Assembly (NCBI GenBank): GCA_046735115.1
Contig: JBKPSR010000051.1
Location: 1 to 23,229, forward strand
Direction of reading: 5' to 3'
DNA length: 23,229 bases
From: JACVRW01 sp046735115
Lineage (GTDB): Bacteria; Actinomycetota; Thermoleophilia; Solirubrobacterales; Thermoleophilaceae
Position numbers and translations under genes: made by a program. Shown one piece after another: positions 6,115 to 13,109 of this stretch. Each line of letters starts with the position of its first letter. The first letter of the stretch is position 1. The notes beneath the pieces are model-generated. The model was not told the DNA's origin. It made no database searches and worked only from the letters and a program-made list of their open reading frames with translations.

Positions 6115-7251
6115 ATGGACCTGACGCTGTCTCCGTCCGAGCAGGCCTTCCGCGACGCGCTGCGCAGCTGGCTCGCGGACAACCACCCGGGCGAGGAGCC
6201 GTCCGGCGAGGACGCGGCGTTCGACCACCGCCGGAAATGGCAGCGTCAGCTCTACGACGCCGGCTACGCGGGCTTCTCGTGGCCCAAGGAGTACGGCGGT
6301 CGTGGCGCGACTCTCGTCGAGCAGGCGCTCTTCGGCGAGGAGATGGCGCGCGCCCGCGCGCCCTCGCCGGCGAACGTGCTCGGCATGGTCATGGGTGGCC
6401 CCGTGGTGATCCACCACGGCACCGACGATCAGAAGGAGCGCTGGCTCAACCCGATCCTCACCGGCGACGAGATCTGGTGCCAGGGCTTCTCGGAGCCGGA
6501 GTCGGGCTCGGATCTGGCGAGCCTGAAGACCAGGGCGGTCAAGTCGAACGGCGAGTGGGTCGTGACCGGCCAGAAGGTCTGGACCACGTTCGCTCACAAG
6601 GCGAAGTGGTGCATGCTCGTCGCGCGAACGGACCCCGACGTGCCGAAGCACCAGGGCCTCACCTACTTCATCATGGACATGGAGCAGAACGAGGTGCAGG
6701 TCCGTCCGCTCCACCAGATCACCAACCAGCCCGAGTTCAACGAGCTCTTCATCGAGGAGGCGCGCATCCCCGACGAGAACGTCGTGGGCGGTGCCGGCAA
6801 CGGCTGGGCGGTCGCGATCACCACGCTGATGAACGAGCGCGCCGGGCTCGGGGCAGCCTCGGCCGCGGGGATGCGGACGGCCCTCAGCGACGTGGTCGAG
6901 CTCGCCCGCGAGCGCGGCGTCGCCGACGACCCGGTCATCCGCCAGCGCCTCGCCCAGCTCGCGATCGAGGTCGAGCTGCTGCGCCTGAACTCCTGGCGAG
7001 GCCTCACCCGGATCATGAAGCACGGCGTGCCGGGCCCGGAGGGCTCGCTGCCGAAGTGGCAGTGGGGTGAGATCCATCAGGCGCTCACCGAGCTCGCGGT
7101 GGACATCCTCGGCGAGGACGGCGCCGCCTGGGACTCGCCGTGGACCTACAGGCTGCTCCGCTCGCGCGCCAACTCAATCGAGGGCGGCACGACCGAGATC
7201 CTCAAGAACATCATCGCCGAGCGGGTGCTCGGCCTGCCCAAGCTGAGGTAG
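6115..7251 (+). CDS. acyl-CoA dehydrogenase, catalytic-type subunit
   Basis: A 378-residue FadE-type ACAD beginning MDLTLSPSEQAFRDALRSW. It shows the flavin-binding segment CQGFSEPESGSDLASLKT, the long FTYF-type loop region (QGLTYFIMDM), and the C-terminal SIEGGTTEILKNIIAERVLGLPK. The glutamate of I-E-G is at the position of the MCAD-type catalytic base (family knowledge). The open frame extends much further 5', but ATG 6115 gives the standard N-terminus and sits just after the operator palindrome. The next ACAD starts 3 bp after its stop, so the two are co-transcribed and probably form a heteromeric enzyme that desaturates a bulky or side-chain acyl-CoA. Substrate unknown. Confidence 0.92.
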   Translation: MDLTLSPSEQAFRDALRSWLADNHPGEEPSGEDAAFDHRRKWQRQLYDAGYAGFSWPKEYGGRGATLVEQALFGEEMARARAPSPANVLGMVMGGPVVIHHGTDDQKERWLNPILTGDEIWCQGFSEPESGSDLASLKTRAVKSNGEWVVTGQKVWTTFAHKAKWCMLVARTDPDVPKHQGLTYFIMDMEQNEVQVRPLHQITNQPEFNELFIEEARIPDENVVGGAGNGWAVAITTLMNERAGLGAASAAGMRTALSDVVELARERGVADDPVIRQRLAQLAIEVELLRLNSWRGLTRIMKHGVPGPEGSLPKWQWGEIHQALTELAVDILGEDGAAWDSPWTYRLLRSRANSIEGGTTEILKNIIAERVLGLPKLR

Positions 7252-7254
7252 ACC

Positions 7255-8274
7255 GTGAACTTCGACTTCACAGACGACCAGCAGGCGATCAAACGCACCG
7301 CCACGGAGATGCTGGCCGCTCGCTTCAAGCCGGAGCGGGTGCGCGAGCTCGCCGAGGCGGGCAGCTACGACGACGACGCCTGGGGGGAGATGTCGGAGCT
7401 CGGCTGGGCCGGCATCTTCATCGACGAGGAGCACGGCGGCCAGGGGCTCGGGATCGTCGAGCTCGTGATCCTGATGGAGGAGCTCGGCTACGCGCTCGCC
7501 CCGGTGCCGTTCCTCTCCAACACCGCGGCGGGGCTCGCGCTGCAATTCGCGGGCACCGACGAGCAGAAGGAGCGCTGGCTGCCCGGGATCGCATCGGGTG
7601 AGGCGCGCGGCACCGTGGGCGTGCTCCGCGACGGCGAGGCGCGGCTTGTGCCCGACGCCGACAGCGCCGAGGTGATCGTCCTGATCTCGCCCGCCGGGTC
7701 GACCGCCGTCGTCGAGGCGTCGGCGGCCGAGATCGAGCCGGTCGAGACGATGGACCGCACGCGCCGCTTCGCGCGCGTCCGCGCCGAGGGCTGCGACGCG
7801 CTCGGCGGCGACCACCTCGCGGCGGCCGACCGCATCGCGACCGCGCTGGCGGCCGAGACGGTCGGCGTCGCCCAGAAGGCGATGGAGATGGCGGTGGAGT
7901 ACGCGCGCGAGCGCAAGCAGTTCGGCCGCCCGATCGGCTCCTACCAGGCGGTCTCGCACCGCTGCGCGCAGATGCTGCTCGAGGTCGAGGGCTCGCGCTC
8001 AGCCGCCTACTACGCGGGCTGGTGCGCCGACGCCGAGCCGGACTCGCTGCCGGCCGCGGCCTCGATGGCGAAGGCCTACTCCTCGGACGCCGGCTGGCGG
8101 GTGTGCGGCTCCTCGCTTCAGGTGCACGGAGGGATCGGCTTCACCTGGGAGCACGACCTCCACTTCTACCTGAAGCGCGCAAAGGCCAACGCGATGCTCT
8201 ACGGCTCCGCGCGCGAGCATCGCGAGCGCGTGGTCGCCGCGACGCTGGCGCAGCCGGCCACGGCGACCGTCTAG
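7255..8274 (+). CDS. acyl-CoA dehydrogenase, partner subunit lacking the canonical catalytic Glu
   Basis: A 339-residue ACAD from GTG 7255, with GAGG 7 bases upstream inside the end of the previous gene. The N-terminus MNFDFTDDQQAIKRTATEML and the C-terminal AKAYSSDAGWRVCGSSLQVHGGIGFTWEHDLHFYLKRAK are typical. Two features are degenerate. The mid-protein T-E-P-x-A-G-S-D flavin/substrate loop is replaced by a shorter stretch (GTVGVLRDGEARLVP). Where the base would sit in an E-G-T motif, the sequence reads ANAMLYGSAREHRERV. This matches the non-catalytic-type subunits of actinobacterial alpha2beta2 FadE enzymes (for example the FadE28-FadE29 type). A strong hairpin follows the stop. Confidence 0.9.
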   Translation: MNFDFTDDQQAIKRTATEMLAARFKPERVRELAEAGSYDDDAWGEMSELGWAGIFIDEEHGGQGLGIVELVILMEELGYALAPVPFLSNTAAGLALQFAGTDEQKERWLPGIASGEARGTVGVLRDGEARLVPDADSAEVIVLISPAGSTAVVEASAAEIEPVETMDRTRRFARVRAEGCDALGGDHLAAADRIATALAAETVGVAQKAMEMAVEYARERKQFGRPIGSYQAVSHRCAQMLLEVEGSRSAAYYAGWCADAEPDSLPAAASMAKAYSSDAGWRVCGSSLQVHGGIGFTWEHDLHFYLKRAKANAMLYGSAREHRERVVAATLAQPATATV

Positions 8275-8279
8275 GGACG

Positions 8280-8311
8280 CGAACGGGCCCTCCCGGAGGA
8301 GGGCCCGTTCG
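8280..8311. terminator. strong hairpin, probable bidirectional terminator
   Basis: CGAACGGGCCCTCC and GGAGGGCCCGTTCG pair perfectly over 14 bp around a 4-base CGGA loop, 5 bp after the ACAD stop. A second, weaker dyad (GCGGCCG 8314-8320 with CGGCCGC 8334-8340) follows. There is no T-tract. It separates two convergent transcription units. Confidence 0.7.
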
Positions 8312-8359
8312 GAGCGGCCGTTGGAGGGGGGACCGGCCGCCGGGGGGGAACGTCTGTGA

Positions 8360-8836
8360 CTAGTGACTCGGTCCCATCGGGATCAGCGGCGGGCCGCCGG
8401 CGCGGGCCTTGAAGCCCTCGTTCGGGGTCGGCTGGTAGCTGGTCCGCGGGCTGGACGTCTCCCAGTAGGACTGCGGGCCGCGGGTGCCCTCGTCGGGGCC
8501 GCCGTCGAAGCGCGTGCCCGGAGCCACCGGCTGCGCCTGGATGCCGCGGGTGCCCTCGTCCGGACCGCCGTCGAAGCGGGTGCCGGCCGGCAGGTTCTGC
8601 TGCTGCACGGTGTCGGGCTTACCCGTCGCGGGGTTGAAGCCGCCGTACTTGATCGACTCGGCCTGCGGAGCGGAGGTGGTGCTGCCGCTCAGCTGGTCGT
8701 CGTCGTTGGCGAGGATCACAACAGCGGCGCTGAGCGCGACCACGGCCGCCAGCGCGACCGCGAGGAACGTCTTGACGAGCTTGTAGTGGCTGCGAAGAAC
8801 GACCGCGGGGTGCTGCTTGGGGATAACCTGGCCCAT
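8360..8836 (-). CDS. single-pass membrane protein with a duplicated GTRFDGGPDEGTRG motif
   Basis: A 158-residue protein of unknown function. ATG 8836 is chosen because AGGAGG lies 5 bases upstream; the frame is open beyond it, but those codons have no support. Residues 1-20 are basic, about 21-43 form one hydrophobic helix (FLAVALAAVVALSAAVVILA), and the remaining ~115 residues are a low-complexity, polar, probably extracytoplasmic tail. The tail holds two identical 14-residue copies of GTRFDGGPDEGTRG (85-98 and 107-120), a 22-residue period. The DNA copies are 66 bp apart and differ at several third positions, so the protein sequence appears to be conserved by selection. The C-terminus is Pro/Gly-rich. 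Confidence 0.85.
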   Translation of the reverse strand: MGQVIPKQHPAVVLRSHYKLVKTFLAVALAAVVALSAAVVILANDDDQLSGSTTSAPQAESIKYGGFNPATGKPDTVQQQNLPAGTRFDGGPDEGTRGIQAQPVAPGTRFDGGPDEGTRGPQSYWETSSPRTSYQPTPNEGFKARAGGPPLIPMGPSH

Positions 8837-8900
8837 GACTGCCTCCTGTTGGAAGAGCTTGCTTGCTATCGGAGGCCCATGCTGCAGGCGGCCGGTTTCC

Positions 8901-8922
8901 GAACGGCGACAGAACGGCAACA
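8901..8922. promoter_or_regulatory. 11-bp tandem direct repeat upstream of the repeat-motif membrane protein
   Basis: GAACGGCGACA is followed immediately by GAACGGCAACA (10 of 11 identical). It lies 65-86 bp upstream of the membrane protein's ATG. A one-helical-turn direct repeat is the usual shape of an OmpR-type response regulator site; this is inference. Confidence 0.35.
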
Positions 8923-8959
8923 GCGCGGTAAACGCGCCAGAAACCAGCTGTTCGAGCGG

Positions 8960-9430
8960 CTATCGGCGTGTCATCAGCGCGCCGAGGGCCGCAAGCACGC
9001 CCATCTTCTGGGGGCGCTCCGGCGGCGGGCCGGTGGGCGCCTCGGCCGGCGGCGGCTTTGAGACGACGTGCCGCACCGGCACCGAGGTGAGCTTCTCGAG
9101 GCGGTGCGGCAGATCGAGGCCGAGCCAGCGCGACGACCCGGTCGGCAGCGTCGAGACGATGATCTCGTCGAACTTCATCGGGTCCCACACGTCCATGACC
9201 GCGACGATCGGGTCGGGATCGCCCACGCGGCCCTCGACGTTGTCGAGGCCGCCCTCCCGCATCCGCTCGAGCGCCTCGGCGAGCCGCGTTCGCGCCTCGG
9301 AGCCACTCGCCGGCATCACGAGCGTGAACCGGCACGCGCCCTCTTCGGCGCGGGCGCGAAGGGCTTCGAGCAGCTCGTCCGAGCCTGCTGTGACATTCGC
9401 GACAACCAGGAGACTGAACTCCCAGGCCAT
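8960..9430 (-). CDS. universal stress protein (UspA)-like protein
   Basis: A 156-residue cytoplasmic protein with an alpha/beta nucleotide-binding look. It has a first strand FSLLVVANVTAGSDELLEAL, a strand TLVMPAS, a long helix EARTRLAEALERMREGGL, a strand VEGRVGDPDPIVAV, then FDEIIVSTLPTGSSRWLGLDLPHRLEKLTSVPVRHV. That last stretch matches the final Usp segment (strand, small-residue loop, helix, strand). The C-terminal ~25 residues are Pro-rich. The Usp G-x2-G-x9-G-S/T nucleotide loop is only partly recognisable (TGSSRWLG), so ATP binding is uncertain. It starts 12 bp after the methyltransferase stop and is probably co-transcribed with it. Confidence 0.75.
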   Translation of the reverse strand: MAWEFSLLVVANVTAGSDELLEALRARAEEGACRFTLVMPASGSEARTRLAEALERMREGGLDNVEGRVGDPDPIVAVMDVWDPMKFDEIIVSTLPTGSSRWLGLDLPHRLEKLTSVPVRHVVSKPPPAEAPTGPPPERPQKMGVLAALGALMTRR

Positions 9431-9442
9431 GCCTTCACACTA

Positions 9443-10315
9443 CTACGGAAGACGGCCGCCGACGAACTGCGTGATGCCGGCCACGCGCTGGCGCACGTCA
9501 TCGTAGCCGCGCTCCTCGAGCGCGCACACAACCTCGCGCTCCTCGAACAGCCGCGCGCCGCTCCGCCGGGCCATCAGCGCCTCGGCCGTACGCACGGGCG
9601 AGGTGCGGTGCCGGGCGGTGGTGAAGATCGCGATCCGGCCGCCGGGCGTCAACACCGCGGTCATGCGATCGAGCGCGCGCCACGGGTCGCGGAACAGGTG
9701 GAAGGCGGCGAAGCAGCAGACCGCGTCGAAGCTGTCGTCAACGAACGGCAGCTCCTCGGCGTCGCCGCGCACGCACGCGAGGTTGGTGAGCCCGGACGCG
9801 CGCGTGTCCTCGACCGCGCGGGCGAGCATCGTCTGCGACACGTCGATGCCCACCACGAGCCCCGCCGCGCCGACGCTCCTGCCGAAGTCACGGCTGAAGT
9901 TGCCCGTTCCGCAGGCCACGTCGAGGACGCCGTCGCCGGGGCAGAGGCCAAGGAGAAGCCGCGCGATGCGGTGCTCGTCGCGCATCCCGGGGCCGAGCAC
10001 GCCCTTGAACAGGCGGCCGAGGGCGGGCCGCCACCAGCGCTCGTAGACGCGCGGGACGACGTCCGTGAGCATCAGGTCCTGCACCACGCCGGTGGAGCTC
10101 GGAGCGCCGGAGGGTTGAAGCAGGTCGAGGTAGCCGGCGGGATCGCGGCGCGCCCGGTCGCGCGCGTCCGGCGAGAGCAGCGGGAGCGTGCGCTCCAGCG
10201 CGTCAGTCGGGTCCGCGGTAGCTGGGGAGGCCGTGCTCGTGCTCCTGGATCGGACCGCGGCGCTCCGAGCCGAGCGCGATCGCCTCGAGCCGGGCGATCT
10301 CGCGCTCTCCCTCAA
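9443..10315 (-). CDS. SAM-dependent class I methyltransferase
   Basis: Up to 290 residues. SAM motif I is VLDVACGTGNFSRD (about 130-143), followed by VVGIDVSQTMLARA, GDAEELPFVDDSFDAVCCFAAFHLF and LTPGGRIAIFTTAR, the classic Methyltransf_11/UbiE-like order. The preceding YLDLLQPSG...VPRVYERWWRPALGRLFKG also looks like true homology. The start is a problem: the first ATG (10315) would overlap the upstream small gene by 113 bp through a Ser/Arg-rich stretch that looks like out-of-frame sequence. The next ATG (10072) would remove conserved-looking residues. A CTG start near 10196 is possible. Substrate unknown. Confidence 0.85.
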   Translation of the reverse strand: MRESARSPGSRRSRSARSAAVRSRSTSTASPATADPTDALERTLPLLSPDARDRARRDPAGYLDLLQPSGAPSSTGVVQDLMLTDVVPRVYERWWRPALGRLFKGVLGPGMRDEHRIARLLLGLCPGDGVLDVACGTGNFSRDFGRSVGAAGLVVGIDVSQTMLARAVEDTRASGLTNLACVRGDAEELPFVDDSFDAVCCFAAFHLFRDPWRALDRMTAVLTPGGRIAIFTTARHRTSPVRTAEALMARRSGARLFEEREVVCALEERGYDDVRQRVAGITQFVGGRLP

Positions 10316-10511
10316 GCCGGGCCGGGTGGTCCTCCGGCAGGCCCCCGATCAGGTTCTGGATTCGATTCCGGATCTGGAGCGCGAAGTGCGGCGTGGACGC
10401 GCCCATCAGCTGCCGCACGTCCTCGACGGTCGGCTCACGGGCAATGCGATCGGGTCGCTCGTACTCGCTCAAGTCCAGCCAGGTTAGCCCGTGCGGGCAT
10501 CCAGCCCGCAC
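10203..10511 (-). CDS. small hypothetical protein, about 90-102 aa
   Basis: I do not recognise the family. The core (DLSEYERPDRIAREPTVEDVRQLMG, then FALQIRNRIQNLIGGLPEDHPARLEGEREIARLEAIALG) has sensible composition and predicted helices rich in Arg and Glu. No signal peptide or membrane segment is seen. The first in-frame ATG (10511) lies within the arm of the hairpin at 10490-10512, so a TTG start at 10472 (MSEYERPDR) is more natural, although no ribosome binding site is clear. It lies between the CWB2 lipoprotein and the methyltransferase on the same strand. Its stop overlaps the possible methyltransferase N-terminus. Confidence 0.65.
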   Translation of the reverse strand: MRAGCPHGLTWLDLSEYERPDRIAREPTVEDVRQLMGASTPHFALQIRNRIQNLIGGLPEDHPARLEGEREIARLEAIALGSERRGPIQEHEHGLPSYRGPD

Positions 10512-10512
10512 G
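10490..10512. terminator. 9-bp hairpin, candidate terminator after the CWB2 lipoprotein
   Basis: CGTGCGGGC and GCCCGCACG are perfect 9-bp arms with a 5-base ATCCA loop. It is followed by TTT on the plus strand only. It sits 33 bp past the stop of the minus-strand lipoprotein gene. Confidence 0.55.
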
Positions 10513-10545
10513 TTTGATGGCAGCGGCGCCGTCCGGGTGCTGTCA

Positions 10546-11736
10546 TCATGGCGCGTTTGTCTGGACCGGAATGAGCTCGGTCAGCTGGTCGAGCTGCGCC
10601 TGCTGCGCGACGGAGATGGCCTTGTCGTCGCCCAGCACCCAGGCCCGGTTGTAGACCGCCTGCGAGGGGTCCTCGCCCTCGTAGCCCGGCTGGACGCTTA
10701 GGAAGTACTCCTCGAGCTTGGGCGGCATCTTGGCCGCATCGTCGCTCAGGACGAGCGGGGCGAACACGCCGCGCGTGGCCAGCGCCGCGGCGGCGGCCGC
10801 GTCCGCCGGCCGGGTGGTGCTCGCGAGCGAGAAGTTGTAGCCCGGCACGACCACTCCCCAACCGAAGTCGCCCTTCTCGTAACGCGCGAAGGCGATCGCG
10901 TTCTCGACCGCATTCGGTCCCTCGATCCGGTTCACGCTGCGCGCCAGCTTCTGCTTCTTCAGCTGCGCCTCCACCTGCTTCGAGATCACCTTGTCCGGGC
11001 CGAGCAGGAAGACGTTCGGCTGCTTGTGTTCCTTGAGCGCCTTCTTGATTGGGCCAGGGATGGCGTCGCGGTGCACCGGCAGCGCGGCGTCGCCCGAGCG
11101 GGCCGCCCACGCCGCGGCGGGCATCGCGAACTCGGGGTCGTCGGCCGAGAACAGCACCACGTCGTTCGAGGGCCGCCCACGCGCGGCCGAGAAGAAGCGG
11201 TCGACCGCGGCGGCGCGCTCGAAGGGGTTGTTCCCCTCGATCAGCGCGGTCTTGTAGCCCTCGGGCCGTGCCACGTCCGGGCCGACGCGGATCACCTGCG
11301 CGTCCTTCGAAAGGTCGGAGCCCTTCGGCTTCAGCCGGTCCAGCACGTCCTGCGAGACCGGCGGCAGGTCGCCGCCGTCCGTGAGGAGGATCGGCGCCCC
11401 GATCGGGCGCCCAACGAGAACCGATGCGGCAATGGCGGTGGGCCAGTCGTCCTGGTCCACGAGGACGAGCGCAGTCGGGCGATCGCTCTCCCCGGTCGCC
11501 GGGTAGAGCGCGCCGGCGACCCCGGCCGCGTCGGAGGCGGCATCGCTTCCGCCGACCCGGACGGTGTTGCGCGTAGCGGTCGACGGGAAGCCAAGCTTCT
11601 CCGCCGCCTGCTTGTCCTCAGACTTGACGCCGAGCTGGGGCGGGCCCGATTCGTCGTCGCCGGTGCTGCAGCCGGCGACCAGAATTGCCGATGCCAGGAG
11701 GAGAGCGGAAAAACGGCGCAATACGCGGCGGACCAT
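10546..11736 (-). CDS. lipoprotein with cell-wall-binding type 2 (CWB2) repeats
   Basis: A 396-residue exported lipoprotein. MVRRVLRRF is followed by a hydrophobic core and the lipobox LVAGC, giving lipidated C23. The mature part holds CWB2-like (PF04122-type) units: VRVGGSDAASDAAGVAGALYP, ALVLVDQDDWPTAIAASVLV, GAPILLTDGGDLPPVSQDVLDRL, AQVIRVGPD, then NPFERAAAVDRFF, VVLFSADDPEFAMPAAAWAA and VFLLGPDKVISKQVEAQLKK. CWB2 modules in clostridial S-layer proteins bind secondary cell-wall polymers; here the protein would be membrane-anchored and contact the envelope polymer. No catalytic domain is seen. It lies 77 bp from a divergent ACAD with an operator-like palindrome between them. The ribosome binding site is weak. 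Confidence 0.85.
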   Translation of the reverse strand: MVRRVLRRFSALLLASAILVAGCSTGDDESGPPQLGVKSEDKQAAEKLGFPSTATRNTVRVGGSDAASDAAGVAGALYPATGESDRPTALVLVDQDDWPTAIAASVLVGRPIGAPILLTDGGDLPPVSQDVLDRLKPKGSDLSKDAQVIRVGPDVARPEGYKTALIEGNNPFERAAAVDRFFSAARGRPSNDVVLFSADDPEFAMPAAAWAARSGDAALPVHRDAIPGPIKKALKEHKQPNVFLLGPDKVISKQVEAQLKKQKLARSVNRIEGPNAVENAIAFARYEKGDFGWGVVVPGYNFSLASTTRPADAAAAAALATRGVFAPLVLSDDAAKMPPKLEEYFLSVQPGYEGEDPSQAVYNRAWVLGDDKAISVAQQAQLDQLTELIPVQTNAP

Positions 11737-11771
11737 AGCTAGGTGTGCGGCGGCCTAGCAGGGGGTATGAC

Positions 11772-11777
11772 TATGAT
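11772..11777 (+). promoter_or_regulatory. -10-like element upstream of the ACAD at 11814
   Basis: TATGAT matches the -10 consensus closely and abuts the palindrome at 11777-11792. Transcription would start about 30 bases before the ATG. No clear -35 was found. Confidence 0.45.
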
Positions 11778-11792
11778 TGACTGGTCAGTCAA
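11777..11792. promoter_or_regulatory. TetR-type operator upstream of the ACAD
   Basis: TTGACTG-GT-CAGTCAA: perfect 7-bp arms with a 2-bp spacer, overlapping the -10 and likely transcription start of the ACAD. Symmetry and sequence are typical of TetR-family sites. No TetR gene is adjacent. Confidence 0.7.
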
Positions 11793-11813
11793 CGGCCGGC
11801 CGCGGGGGACGAC

Positions 11814-13073
11814 ATGGATTTCAAGCTCAGCGACGAACAGCGAGAGTTCCAGCAGAAGTGCCGCCGCTTCGCGACCGAGGTGGTCCGGCCGGTCGCCGCG
11901 GAGCACGACCGCGACGAGAGCGTGCCGTGGGAGGCGATCAAGGCGGCGCGCGAGTGGGGCCTCCACGGCCTCGAGACGATCCAGCTGATGGCCGAGGACC
12001 CCGATGGGCTCCTGTCGTGCATCTACGCCGAGGAGCTCCACTGGGGCTGCGCCGGGATCGCGCTCGCGATCCAGGGCGGCTCGCTCGCCGCGGCCGGCAT
12101 CGCCAGCTCGGGCACGCCCGAGCAGATCGGCCGCTGGGTGCCCGAGTGCTTCGGCATTGGTGACGAGATCAGGCTCGGCGCCTACGCCGTAACCGAGCCG
12201 AGCGCCGGCTCCGACGTGCGCTCGCTCCGCACCACGGCGAAGCTCGACGGCGATGAATGGCTCCTCAACGGGACCAAGGTCTTCATCACGAACGGCGGCA
12301 TCGCCGACGTGACCGTCGTCGTCGCGACCGTCGACCCGGAGCTCGGCCACCGCGGGCAGGCGTCGTTCGTCGTGCCGAAGGGGGCGCCGGGGCTGTCGCA
12401 GGGCAAGAAGGAGTCGAAGCTGGGCATCCGCGCGTCGCAGACCACCGAGGTGATCCTCGAGGACTGCCGCGTGCCGATGGAGAACCTCCTCGGCGGCTAC
12501 GAGAAGCTGCAGAAGAAGCTCGAGCGCGCGCGCTCGGGGGAATCCACAGGCCGCTCCTCGAACGCGCTGGCGACCTTCGAGCTGACCCGGCCCCTCGTGG
12601 GCGCCTCGGCGCTCGGCATCGCGCAGGCCGCCTACGAGTGGACGCTCGAGTACCTCGCCGACAAGGAGGAGGACGGCCAGCCGCTCCTCCAGCAGCAGCG
12701 CGTCCAGCAGGTGCTGGCCGACGTGGCGACCGAGATCGAGGCCTCACGCCTGCTCGTCTGGCGCGCCGCCTGGCTGGGGCGCAACGGCATCCCGCTGACC
12801 GGCGGCCAGGGCTCGATGTCGAAGCTGAAGGCGGGCGACGTGGCGATGTGGGCCACGACCACGCTGATGGACGTCGTCGGCCCGTTCGCTCAGACCACCG
12901 ACTGCCCGCTCGAGAAGTGGTTCCGGGACGCGAAGATCTACCAGATCTTCGAGGGCACGGCCCAGATGCAGCGGCTGGTGATCGCGAGGATGCAGGTCGC
13001 GGAGGCACAGTCGCGCGTGGAGAGCGGCTTCCCCGCCGAGGGCAGCGCTGTCTCGGCGGCCGTCGCGAGCTAG
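11814..13073 (+). CDS. acyl-CoA dehydrogenase, MCAD-like with canonical catalytic Glu
   Basis: A 419-residue ACAD starting MDFKLSDEQREFQQKCRRFA, with GGGGGA a few bases before the ATG. It shows the flavin/substrate segment LGAYAVTEPSAGSDVRSLRTTA, then FITNGGIADVTVVVATVD, and C-terminal KIYQIFEGTAQMQRLVIARM. In that last segment the glutamate of F-E-G-T is the MCAD-type catalytic base (family knowledge). An insertion of about 25 residues (KLQKKLERARSGESTGRSSN) before the C-terminal helical bundle is longer than in short/medium-chain enzymes. A monocistronic gene is likely, controlled by the palindrome at 11777-11792. It would introduce the first double bond in a beta-oxidation cycle; chain-length preference cannot be read from the sequence. 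Confidence 0.93.
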   Translation: MDFKLSDEQREFQQKCRRFATEVVRPVAAEHDRDESVPWEAIKAAREWGLHGLETIQLMAEDPDGLLSCIYAEELHWGCAGIALAIQGGSLAAAGIASSGTPEQIGRWVPECFGIGDEIRLGAYAVTEPSAGSDVRSLRTTAKLDGDEWLLNGTKVFITNGGIADVTVVVATVDPELGHRGQASFVVPKGAPGLSQGKKESKLGIRASQTTEVILEDCRVPMENLLGGYEKLQKKLERARSGESTGRSSNALATFELTRPLVGASALGIAQAAYEWTLEYLADKEEDGQPLLQQQRVQQVLADVATEIEASRLLVWRAAWLGRNGIPLTGGQGSMSKLKAGDVAMWATTTLMDVVGPFAQTTDCPLEKWFRDAKIYQIFEGTAQMQRLVIARMQVAEAQSRVESGFPAEGSAVSAAVAS

Positions 13074-13109
13074 GCCGCCAGCGTAAGGCGAGCGGGATAC
13101 TGGCGGGCG

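Noticed and set aside
6106..7077. Upstream extension of the second TetR protein to 559 residues
   Set aside because: The extra ~320 residues are antisense to the ACAD gene and have shadow composition; a TetR protein of 235 residues is normal.
8484..8590. 66-bp spaced repeat considered as a CRISPR-like or mobile repeat
   Set aside because: Only two copies, in frame, coding the GTRFDGGPDEGTRG protein motif.
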